Notes under the pieces: generated by a model | What the model was told of the DNA's origin: nothing | The model's input: the letters and a program-made list of their open reading frames with translations, nothing else | The model's database searches: none | Program-made: the position numbers and the translations under genes | In this document: positions 43,616-53,876 of the stretch, piece by piece | Position numbering within the stretch: position 1 is the first letter of the stretch | Layout: each line of letters opens with the position of its first letter | Assembly: GCA_037355855.1 (NCBI GenBank) | Contig: CM074764.1 | Location: 2,108,001-2,172,000 of the forward strand | Length of the DNA stretch: 64,000 bases | Reading direction: 5' to 3' | Source of the DNA: Pseudo-nitzschia pungens | Lineage: Eukaryota > Bacillariophyta > Bacillariophyceae > Bacillariales > Bacillariaceae

Positions 43616-44640
43616 TCACTGAGGTAGTACTATTCTTGCTGCTTGTAGTAGTAGTACAGTTATACACTGCTGCTACATACTACTGCAGTGCATAGGTAGT
43701 AGTACATAAGAGGTAGTCCAAAATTATGGCGCAGCGGGGCTGGCTCTCTGTGGTTTAGGTGGCGCGCGATATCACCATCATCAGCTTGTTTCTACTGGTT
43801 TCTACTATTACTTCAGTACGGTACATACTACTAGTAGTAACTCTACTGCTATCATGTAGAAGAAATCAATTCTCGGCAAACACATGCATGACAGAAAATG
43901 CATGTGTCGTAAATCTTACTTCACATAATTTTGGGTCGGAACGGAACAAGAAAGACGGCAACTGAAATATAATGAGATGGAAATGGTAAGTGAACCACAT
44001 CAAGGTTGGAGGAGGTATTAATAATGGATTTTGATTCGTCTAACTGTGCATCATTGACTTGCCTGCTTGCTCCTGATAGGGAGGCGACCGCAACTGCTGA
44101 TGAAATAGGATGCAACGGCAAATATATAATGCAACGGTGAGTGAAGCACATCAAGATCTGGGGTATTGATAATGGATTTCAATTGTTCTAATTCTGCATT
44201 GAGTTGCCTGCTTGCTACTGATAGGGAAGAATCAACTTTAATTCGACGGGGCAACTGAAAAATGATGCGAAACATGATGCGACGGGGCAACTGACACATA
44301 TTGCGATCGCAAGACAAATATGATGGGATCGCAACTGACAAAATGATGCGATTGCAACTGATGAAATATGATGTGATGTGAGGAGACCTTTACTGGCAGT
44401 ACAGATACCGGTATGGATGAAATTATCATTATGACCATTATTTAAAAATCGTTTGAACCAAAATTTGTGTGGTGTGCATGAGGACGAAGACGATCGAACC
44501 GAAGAGCAACGACGATTTCAAGGACAACGAAGACGATCGAAGCCAAGAGCAACGACGATTTCAAGGACGACAACGAAGACAATCGAAGCGAAGAGCAATG
44601 ATGAAATATGATGGGATCGCAACTGAAATATGATGGGGTT
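43616..44640. other. Spacer, GCGATCGC array and ~45-bp minisatellite of member 2
   Basis: Counterpart of 27845-28900 with the array shortened (44260-44390 and 44600-44640) and three units of GAAGAGCAACGACGATTTCA-type minisatellite inserted at 44480-44590. Confidence 0.75.
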
Positions 44641-45182
44641 GTTTGTGTGGTGGTGGGAACGAGAAAAAAACGAATTGAGAATAAAATTGTTACTATAAAT
44701 TCTAAAATTTTTTTGAAAGATTGACTGGTTTTGCATCACAGTAATTCAAAATTTCTTATGGGAGGGTTGCAATTCGTGTGAGGAGAGGGGTCGCGATTTC
44801 TGGAGTAGTCCATAATTTTTGTGAAGAATTTTTTGAATGTATGCTGGAATTTCTTGAGGGGTGTGCCGGAAATAATTTGTGTCGTGTTCAAAAAAAAGAA
44901 TTAATTTTTTTGAAAAAAGCACGAGAAAATTAGAATGGGGTTGATTAATTTGATTAAGTGACTGAAGAAAATATTTGAGTCTTAAAAAAAAAATTGGGTC
45001 TTGTTTGAATTTTTTGTTTGAATTTTTTCTCTTTTTCTCGTAATTGAGGTAGTTATGCGGTCGCGATTGGGGTTGCGAATAGGGAGAGGGCTACGAATGG
45101 AGCTACGTCAAAATGAGCCAGGAATAAATCGCGACCCCCCCAAATAAATTCTTGGGAGGGGTCGCGAACCAGTTTTCGGACG
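44641..45182. repeat. A end of member 2
   Basis: AT-rich A-end sequence with the GGTCGCGA/TCGCGACC inverted pair (45128-45167) and TIR 45159-45182. Confidence 0.9.
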
Positions 45183-47833
45183 CAGAGCTTCTTGCTTGCG
45201 TCATCCAGTTCAAAGCAGTAGTATTGCATGGACAAGTCGATCTTGGTAAAGTGGGTATACTTGCCACGCTTGTTCATGATATCTTGTATCCTTGGTATGG
45301 GATAAGGTCTTCTTTCAAGGAGTTCGTTGAGTTCCCTGAAGTCTGATACCCATCGTACCCTGTTATCTTTCTTTGGTACTATGAAGGTTGGAAATGCCCA
45401 TTCAGCTGGTCCAGAGCATCTTTTGAGTACTCCATCATCACAAAGATTTTGGAGCTCCCTTTTGAATAGGTCTTCTCGTTTGTATGCTACTGGATAAGGC
45501 TTTTTGTGTATGGGCTTGGATCCGGGCTTCAGTCTTAGAGAGATTTTCTTGTGAGGGTACTTGCCAAGTTCACCATTAAAGACATTCGGATACTTGCTTA
45601 GTATTGCCTGGAATTGTTGCTGCTCTGCTTTGGACATGTGGGACTGTTGTTGTGCGACTGTAGTTGGATCTGTTTCTTGGTAGGCTCTGTCGAGAATAAC
45701 CTTGGACTTGTATGGATTGGCAAAGGAGAGATCATCAGCAAAGAGTTCGGCGTCTTCTAGTTCTTCCATGAGCAAGGTGTAGTCGGACTCATGGTATAGG
45801 GACGTGTCCTTCATAGGAATGGTTCTATCCATCCACTGAATTGCTCCTTGTTTGAATAGGAGGTTGATCTGTGCTAGGTGGAGGAAGTCCCTGCCTAGTA
45901 TCAGATCGTATTTGCAGTTCGGGGAATGGAAGAGCCTTGCCTCGTGTAGGTCGATGGTATAGTTGCCAAACTCTTGTAGCTTGAGGTTCTTCATGATGAT
46001 ATATTCTGTAGTGTCAAAGCTTCCATTTGCTGTCGTGGTTAGTACTTGATGCTTGCTTCTTATTGGCATGGTGCCAAATGGTAGGGCTCGTTTGTTGATT
46101 AGCGTTCCGGAGGATCCACTATCGAGTAGTGCGAGTAGTGGTCTTGATTTTGTAGGGATGCCTTGTATGTACTGTACGTTGGTTAGAAGAATAGGAGCCA
46201 CGTTGCTCTTATTCGGAATAGGAGCCACGTTGCTCTTATTCGATGCCTGTTCTGCTGTATTTCCAGCAGGCGACAGCAGCTTTAAATAATTTTGCTCCAG
46301 CGCACCTCCTTTGGTGGATTCTTTGGAGTTTTGGGTATTGCAATAGAGATTTTTTGCTGTACCGGTAGACCAATTTCTTGCTAGGGGCAAGGTTGGTCCA
46401 TTTATTGCTGCTGGCTTATTCGGATCGATATTAATCGATGATGCGTCTGTACCCTTGGATCGATTTGGTTGTTTTCGATTCGTATCCATGTTCGTATTGC
46501 TCTTTGCGGAGAATCGAACTGTTTTTGTTGTTGTTGCTGCGATTGCAGGCTTTGCTAAGCTTTCAACAGGACTCCATCCTGTAGGTTCCTTCCCCTCTTT
46601 ATCTGGGAGATCTCCTCCATGCGTCATCCCAGACAGCAGGGCTGTACTGGCATCCAGTTCCTGGGGAGCTGGAGGCAAGGTGATTGCTGGTTTTGGTGAA
46701 GCCCGGGGCTTCTTTGAACGGGGGCCTTTGGAGATTCAGGGAAGCCACACAAGCTCCCCATCGATGCTCCGTTCGGTTCGTCCACCATGGTTGGCATGGT
46801 ATTCTTCGATTGCCGCGTCGCGCGCTGCATTCATGTGGGCCTGGAAGGTTTCATTGCTTCCTGGTATCATGAGAGCATGAGTGTGAGTGTGGAAGGACTC
46901 AGTTTGTTGATTGTTTCCAGGCCCCTTGTTGTAGTTCTTGGAAAACCGGTTCTTCGGGCATTCAGACCAATCATGATTATGGCCTGGGATCCGACAAGGG
47001 TTGGATTTCTTTTTGGCGTTGTTTCCCTTGTGGTTGTTCGAGTTGCGTTTGCGCGAGTTGTTATTGCTGTTGGAATTGTTCGAGCGCTTTTGGTGTTGTT
47101 TGTTGTTGTTCTTGTTGCTCTTCTTGTTGGCTTGGCGCTCGTGACAGCTCATATGATCCACTATGTGTTGTACTGTGGTGTCTTCTTGAATTCCACTGTG
47201 GATGATTCCATAGCTTTCGATCCATGCAGATGGGAAGGAGTGTAGAAGAATAGTAAGTTTTTCCACTCTGGATAGAGGCGCGCTGCTACCATCCAGTTTC
47301 TGGGTGTATTTCATGAGGATGAGGATCCTGTCGGCATGGTCCTTGCATGTGACTGATGGGGTCTTTCTACACTCGGAGCTGCGAAGATACGTATGCATGA
47401 TGTCTCTAGCGTCCCTGGCGTTGCAGTAGAGCTTGGTGAAGTCAAGGAACGCTTGATCGTATCCTCCAATCTCTTCTTGTGAGTATTGGTATTCCTCTGG
47501 GTCCAATGGATCCTTTATCATGTCATTCCACTTGCTCTGTGCATCAGTGGTGAGGCATCGACTGAAGTGGGTGAGGTAAATGTCTATAGGAAGTCTCAGG
47601 AGCTTGGCGGCGTTTCAGAAGGACTCTTCCACAAAGAGTAGCTCTTCTAGTCCTCCGGTCTCTGTAAACAGGGGGACTTTCATGCTGTCCGTCCGATCCT
47701 CGTCGACGTTGTACAGAGTGAAAAGTTTAGGCTTGGTTCGGTCGAAAGAGCTCTTGTAGGCGATGGGGGGATCTCTGTAGATACCTGCCATGGTTGCGTC
47801 GATCGGTTGCGTCGATCGGTTTGTTGGAGACAA
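45183..47833 (-). pseudogene. Gypsy 2 Gag, protease and RT fingers
   Basis: One minus-strand frame runs from the start region (likely MAGIYRDPPIAY near 47791) to the nested transposon, interrupted only by TGA at 47615 and 46736. Gag includes a basic Asn/Lys linker with the knuckle-like CRIPGHNHDWSEC. Protease has LLALLDSGSSGTL. RT fingers show VSDFRELNELLERRPYPIPR and the first catalytic Asp in TKIDLSMQYY. Reading through both TGA codons keeps homology on each side, so they are point mutations. Confidence 0.92.
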
Positions 47834-47923
47834 AAGGTGCCTCTGTTATTGAGGCTGTTAGTGTTTTTGAATTCAGTACTGAGTTCTACTGTTTCTACTG
47901 TAAAGCACAAACAGTAATTACTG

Positions 47924-48246
47924 TGTTACGGTCTAGAGTAGAAATTTCGGAGTAGTATGTAAATTGTGAATGTTTAGATACTTTACGAGATATTGTTAAG
48001 CGAATTGAGAATGGAAACATATAAAATTTCGAGGTCGCGAGCATAGCCACACTTTGGCATGCTCTGCCATAAATGTTGATTCATTGTCGGTTCCCACGAT
48101 TAGGCATATATCCTAATCTGGGACTCGACCATAATAGTTCGAACACATATCGAAATGTATTCATGACTGAATATATAATATTCGATTCCCATATGGGATT
48201 CGGTTAATTATTCAATCGTGACTGCTAGCTACGCTAGCCCGTCACA
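47924..48246 (-). repeat. 5' LTR of gypsy element 2
   Basis: 323 bp. GTAATTAC (47914-47921) lies 2 nt inside it, as in gypsy element 1. TSD TGTAC at 48247-48251. Confidence 0.95.
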
Positions 48247-48251
48247 TGTAC

Positions 48252-48546
48252 TGTAGTAGCACCATCCAATAATGGGAATGGGCACTACTAGTAGTATATA
48301 GGCTTCGCATACAGGCTTATTATATGTCATAAGGGGTGCTAATCTCCATACAGGCTTAGTATACAGGCTTAGTATACAGGCTTAGCATACAGCAGGATTG
48401 GCATGCACCCATGGGCACTAGTAGCATACAGGCTTAACACACTATTATTTAGCTTTTACTAACATCAAAGAGGCTTGTAGCACCGGCGCTATTATTTTGC
48501 TACTAGTAGTAATATTAGGCAATATTATTTTGCTACTAATACTAAG
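48252..48546. repeat. ACAGGCTTAGTAT-type degenerate repeats
   Basis: At least three direct copies of TATACAGGCTTAG near 48355-48395 plus scattered relatives. Non-coding. Confidence 0.6.
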
Positions 48547-48916
48547 CGCACTATTATGATGCTAGCAAATAATATTACAGCCTAGTGCTAGCAACATACA
48601 GTGGGCAGTATTATGATGCTAGCAAATAATGTTACAGCCTACTCCTAGCAACATACAGTGGGCAGCATTATGATGCTAGCAAATAATGTTACAGCCTACT
48701 CCTAGCAACATACAGTGGGCACCAATATGTTGCTAGCAAATAATATTACAGCCTACTGCTAGCAACATACAGTTCGGCACTATTATGATGCTAGCAAATA
48801 ATATTACAGCCTGATGCTAGTAAATAATGTTACAGCCTAGTGCCAGCAGCATTAGTGCCTACTGTATGTTGCTAGCACTAGGCTGTAATATTATTTGGTA
48901 CCATCATAATAGTGCG
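48547..48916. mobile_element. 370-bp MITE-like element with internal 57-bp tandem repeats
   Basis: The left arm CGCACTATTATGATG...ACAGTGGGCA (48547-48607) is mirrored by the right arm ...CATCATAATAGTGCG (48855-48916). Between and including the left arm, GATGCTAGCAAATAAT recurs at 48558, 48615, 48672, 48729 (variant) and 48787, so the arm itself has been tandemly amplified at 57 bp. No clear target duplication. Confidence 0.65.
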
Positions 48917-49009
48917 TGATTACACACGACGGATGATATCAACATACAACAGTGGGCAATATTATGATGCTAAGGTTAATACCATACATACCAACCCTGG
49001 ACAACCAAC

Positions 49010-49520
49010 AACCACTTCGCGCCAAAAGATTTGTACCAGTACCGTACGTACAGTGTACACAGTACTGGAAACCTACACATCCCCTGCGTACAAGCCTCTA
49101 CACACCAGTCGTTTTTTGTTGTACTGATCAGCATGTAGAGTTCCTACTGGAAGTTACGTACACTGATGTCATTTTTTCACGCAGTCTGTACACCCGGTAC
49201 CGTAGCCTACTGTAAAGTATGTCATCATCGCGGTGTTTATCGCGGTGTTTATTTTCCGCCCCACATCTCCCTCGTACAGGATGTGTCATAATTTTCGATT
49301 TCGTTTCAGTGTTGGAATTTTCTGGCCGGACCAGTTTAAAGTGGGATCAAGGCGCCTGGTACCATCTTGGAGAGACAAATGGCAAAGAAAGTATAGAACT
49401 GGCCATTCTTGAAATCCTTGCTGTTATCTTTTGCTATCAAGATAGGGTGGGCTGCAGACCTTGGGTCATCTGGCTTACCCAGACATCTACAAGTACAACG
49501 CGCGAACGAACTTGCAGAGG
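49010..49520 (+). other. Conserved block shared by giant and small members
   Basis: Colinear with 31260-31790 (CCAAAAGATTTGTACCAGTA, CCGCCCCACATCTCCCTCGT, CTGGCTTACCCAGA). It precedes the Cys-rich gene, so it may hold that gene's promoter or leader. CTTACCCAG resembles a splice acceptor. A 101-codon frame here has no motif. Confidence 0.6.
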
Positions 49521-50990
49521 ATGACGACGATCGGAACAACGACACTAAAAGGTACTACTGTAATTGAATACCGATCGTGACAGGGAGGGACGATGACGAC
49601 GAGCGAATCGTCGACAACCAATACGACGACAACCAAGACGACGACGACCGGTACGACGACGACCGGGACATGATAATGACGACTAACCGCCTTTTGTTTA
49701 TTTTGTACATTCACACAGGAACGACGACAACGATCGGGACAACGAAGACCGACGACACTAAAAGGTACTGTAATTGAATACCGATCGAGACAGCGAAGAA
49801 CGACGATAACAAGTGGGACGACGATGACGACGATGACGATGACGACTAACCGCCTGTTGTTTATTTTGTACACTCACACAGGAGGGTTCGGAGAGAAGAG
49901 GAACAACGACAACGATCGCAACAAAGACGACGACACTAAAAGGTACCGTAATTGAATACCGTTCGGAACAGAGAGAGACGACGATGCCAACCGGGCCGAC
50001 GATGACGACTAACCGCCTGTTGTTTATTTTGTACATTCACAAAACAAATAGGGACGACGATGATCCCAACAGAGGTGACCGACAACCAGAACGATCGGAA
50101 AAGGTATGCATAGTTCCCTAAAAATATTCTCGTATTTTCTGCTTTTAAGATGTAGGTGTATCGTGCATGTTTGATTTAGACTCATTACTAGTACTAACAT
50201 TTTTCGCATCTAACCACTGCTTGACAACGAACACGATCGAAACGCAGAGCAACGATCGGAGCGAAGAGCAACGACGATTTCAACGACGACGACAAAGACG
50301 ATCGAAGCGAAGAGCGCAGACGATTTCTGGGACGACGACGAATACAATCGAAGCGAAAAGCGCCGACGATTTCAGGGACGACGACGAAGACGAAAGTGAT
50401 CGGTGCGAAGAGCAACGACGATTTCAAGGACAATGACAAAACGATCGAAACAAACACTTTAAAATCGACCAATTCCGATCGCAGCTAGAAGAGACGACGA
50501 AGCCAGGAGAGACGACGAATTCCGATCGAAGATAGGAGAGACGACGATTTACGATCGACCAATTCTGATCGGAGCCAGGAGAGACGACGACTTAAAATCG
50601 AACACTTTAAAATCGACCAATTCCGATTGAAGCTAGAAGAGACGACGAAGCTAGAATAGACGAAGTCAGGAGAGACGACGAAGCTAGAATAGACGAAGCC
50701 AGGAGAGACGACGAATTGCGATCGAAGATAGGAGAGACGACGAATTGCGATCAACTATGTATTGCAATCGAAGGTTCAACGACGACGACAAAGACGATCG
50801 AAGCGAAGAGCGCAGACGATTTCTGGGACGACGACGAATACAATCGAAGCGAAGAGCGCCGACGATTTCACGGACGACGACAAAGACGAAAGTGATCGGT
50901 GCGAAGAGCAACGACAATTTCAAGGACAACGACAAAACGATCGAAACGAATAGCGACGACAATTTAAAGGACGACGAAGAGGCGCGAAAA
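49521..50990 (+). repeat. CGACGA-rich and ~45-bp minisatellite upstream of the Cys-rich gene
   Basis: 49521-50130 holds three ~150-bp units (AAAAGGTACTGTAATTGAATACCG ... CGCCTTTTGTTTATTTTGTAC, quoted in parts). 50220-50990 holds GAAGCGAAGAGC / GACGATTTCAAGGACGACGA units interleaved with AGGAGAGACGACGAATTCCG. The gene start at 50993 follows directly. Confidence 0.85.
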
Positions 50991-50992
50991 GA

Positions 50993-53126
50993 ATGACACG
51001 ATCCACATCTTCCAAGAAGAACAAAAAAATTGGGACTGACATTGTTGAAAACAAGCAGATCAGGCAGGAGAGGTTCAGGAGAAAGGACGAGCAGAAGAGC
51101 AAGGACAATACGTGCTGGTGCAATTTGGGTTGCATAGCGACGTTGACGCAGGCAAGTACAAGGGGGAAGAAGGGCACTAGAAACTGTCGACGCACCTCTG
51201 ATGGAATTGTTTGCACAAGGTGTAACAAATTTTCATGCAGGAAATGCCTTAGGTCTATTTTTAGACTCATAGAAAAAAAGACTAGTGATAGCATCGATCT
51301 GCCAGATGAAATCCATCAGATGAAAAATGCATTGATTAACAACCAGAGTCAGGTTTCAGTCTGTCACGGCTGCATTTTTGATAAGCAAAAGCAGGAGGTT
51401 ATGAGGTCCCACCGTTATTTCATCGAAGTCGAAAGCAGACAAGTGCAGCTTAGGTATGATGGTTACATCGTTTTACCAGAGTACAATGTGATGATCGACA
51501 CTCCCCTTATCTCGGAAAATGTAATCGATTGCCATGGATTTGGGAAGGAGCCAAACCTTGCTGGAGTGAAACATTTTGTTGTGGGGTACAATCTTGCTAG
51601 AGAAGCTGCAGCAATGGATGTTACACCCTACAAACTTACCAGTTCCGACGCGGTGCAAAGAAAGGTAAACGTGATCGATGTCGAGTGTCCCGACATTGCC
51701 AATCCGAATAAAAAGAGAACATACCGGGTGCAACTGATTGTGGTGCACGGTACTCCATGTACAAAAGCCATTGCCAATAATACGGGGTATACAGTGCAAT
51801 CTCTCAGAGACTCCAGGGTGTTTTCGGTTCAGGATCGTGGGGAAGAATGTGATGTTACCATCATCGTTGGCAATTTTTCTCAATCACCTGAATTGGGACA
51901 CAAACAAAACCTGCTACTGGCTCGGTTCTATCATGGAAGTGATGCCCTTCAAATGAACCAAAAGCATGTTGGATCCTTGTTTCAGGAACTGCAGAAAATG
52001 ACAAAGAATAACCACATAGAAAGGAGTCGCACCGGGGGTAGCAGCGGAGTCTACAAAGGACCAACTCGAGCCCTCTTCCAGATGCTTGAAAACCTGAGTG
52101 TTACACCTAGGAAGGGAAATGCAACCTTCGTTGTTCCAGACGGGCACAAAATACGTGTGTTTTACATCAACAGAAGAGGACGTCCAATTCATTGGGCATA
52201 TTCCAACCCTCAGTATGGAGGACAGATCGGGCCGATCTCCAAGGATTTGTTTTCGCGATACAAATTCTTTCGGCCGTTCACAGAGTCGAAGATAGTCAGT
52301 GCATTACTTCTGAGAGAGCTGAGCAACATTGTTGTTGAAGGGGTGGAAGGGGTGCTGAATGTGGTGCCTCTTGCTGTTGCGCGAGAGTTGAGAAACCACA
52401 AGAAAGCCATGACCCGTGCCGGTTCGAATGACATTGGTGAAATTTTGTATCAGTTTTGTTCCCTTAATTCAACAACGCTTGTGCAAATTTGGTAGAGATG
52501 AAGAAGGTACCGTTTTCAGTCTGGAAAATAAGATTGGTTTTGCCACCAAGAATCCTGAATTTTATGGAAAGTACGGAATGGGAAGGGGAGGTCGTGGTGC
52601 ACAAACATTTGTGTTCTGCTTGCTTGATTGGGGCAAGCACAGAAGAGCAAGACGTGCGGCCGAAGTTAATTTGCAGGCAGCGCAAGTAGAGCTCACGCAA
52701 AGACAGGCTGAGTGGCAAGCAGCGTTGGACCGTTGGATAGAAATCGATGAGAATCAAAATGCCACTCAGGATGAGAGGCATGAGGCAGAGGCGGAAGAAA
52801 TGGCAACCCAAGCAGCTCGTGATGAAGCCGTGGCAGCCAGAGACGCTGCCCAAGTTGCCTTCGATGATGCAGTTGCTGCTCTTACACAGGCTGAAGCCGC
52901 AGAGAATGCCGATGCCGGTTCGGGCTCAGATTCTGATGCGGAGGCAGGTTCGGGTTCAGATTCTGATGAGGAATGGGTTGTGAATGCGTGTTTGGACTCA
53001 GATTCTGATGATGATTTGTCTGACCAGGATTTCTATGAGCAGGATGCTGACGATGATTTGGTAAAGGATTTGCGTGCGGGATGGGATTCGGATTGGGAGT
53101 CAGATTCGGGATGGGGATTTCGATGA
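50993..53126 (+). CDS. Cys-rich protein of the giant transposon, unknown function (one frame break)
   Basis: ATG at 50993 opens a 500-codon frame. Residues 41-85 and 124-127 form a Cys cluster (CWCNLGC, C65, CTRC, CRKC, CHGC) that looks like a RING/PHD-type zinc domain. The middle region (~135-490) has no motif I recognise. The frame stops at 52495, but the overlapping frame (from about 52420) carries on with a plausible continuation: KIGFATKNPEFYGKYGMGRG, an Ala/Glu-rich coiled coil (residues ~570-660) and a Ser/Asp acidic tail ending at 53126. Either a 1-nt shift near 52440-52490 or a short intron joins them, giving ~710 residues. An 81-bp piece of this gene is duplicated at 25652. It lies convergent to the transposase-like gene and is flanked by the same minisatellite on both sides. 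Confidence 0.65.
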
Positions 53127-53149
53127 GCGATTGAAATACCCAATTTGGA

Positions 53150-53820
53150 TTTGGATTAGCTTCCCGAAGGCGATCGAAGCGAGGAGCGACGAAGACGAAG
53201 ACAATACAAGTCCAAAGCAACGACGATTTTAAGGAGGACGACGAAGACAATCGAAGCAAAGAGCAACGACGATTACAGGGAGAATGACGATTTTAGGGAG
53301 GACGACGAAGAGGAAGGCTATCGGAGCGAAGAGCGACGACGATTTCAATGACGACGAAGAGCAACGACGATGTTAAGGACAACGAATACGATCGAAGCAA
53401 ACAGCAACGACTGATTTCAGGGAGGACGACGAAGATGATCGAAGCGAAGAGCAACCATGACTTCAAGGACACCGACGAATACGATCGAAGCGAACAGCAA
53501 CGACGATTTCAGGGAGAACGACGATTTCAGGGAGAACGACGGTTTCAGAGAGGACGACGAAGAGGAAGGCGATCGGAGCGAAGAGCAACGACGATTTCAA
53601 TGACGATGAAGACAATCGAAGCGAAGAGCAACGACGATTTCAAGGACAAAGAGGAAGGCTATCGGAGCGAAGAGCCACAACGATTTTAGGGAGGACGACG
53701 AAGAGAAAGGCTATCGAAGCGAAAGAGCAACGACAATTTCAATGACGACGAAGACAATCGAATCGAAGAGCGACGACGATTTTAATGACGACGAAGACAA
53801 TTGATTTCAATCACGACGGA
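53150..53820 (+). repeat. ~45-bp minisatellite between the two convergent genes
   Basis: Units of GAAGACAATCGAAGCGAAGA + GCAACGACGATTTCAAGGA with variants (CAGGGAGAACGACG). Same strand sense as 50220-50990. It occupies the whole interval between the Cys-rich and transposase-like genes. Confidence 0.9.
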
Positions 53821-53876
53821 AGCAAATGATACAAAGATTTTTTATTAGTTTAGTTACCTGCCTAGTGTAGAATGGT

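Larger units (their letters stand above)
38872..45182 (-). mobile_element. Non-autonomous family member 2 (6311 bp), inverted
   Basis: The B end is at 38872 and the A end at 45182, with target duplication CA (38870-38871 and 45183-45184). The host codons read K-L-C then T-I-V-T on excision, restoring gypsy RT in frame. It contains the transposase N-terminal module, a large minisatellite, a 28-bp array, the conserved block, nine 181-bp satellite units, the GCGATCGC array, three units of the ~45-bp minisatellite and the A end. Confidence 0.93.
36140..48246 (-). mobile_element. Ty3/gypsy element 2, split by a DNA transposon
   Basis: The 323-bp LTRs at 36140-36462 and 47924-48246 start TGTTACGGTC and end CCCGTCACA, with the target duplication TGTAC at 36135-36139 and 48247-48251. 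Removing the nested element 38872-45182 plus one CA leaves 5794 bp, within one base of gypsy element 1. Gag-Pol runs in one frame on the minus strand with TGA codons at 47615 and 46736 and the split in RT. The two LTRs differ at only one or a few bases, so insertion is fairly recent. Confidence 0.95.

Noticed and set aside
44480..44640. A gene fragment in the A side of member 2
   Set aside because: It is three minisatellite units followed by the GCGATCGC array, not coding sequence.
49219..49524. 101-codon frame in the conserved block
   Set aside because: The corresponding block in members 1-3 has no such frame, so it is not conserved as coding.
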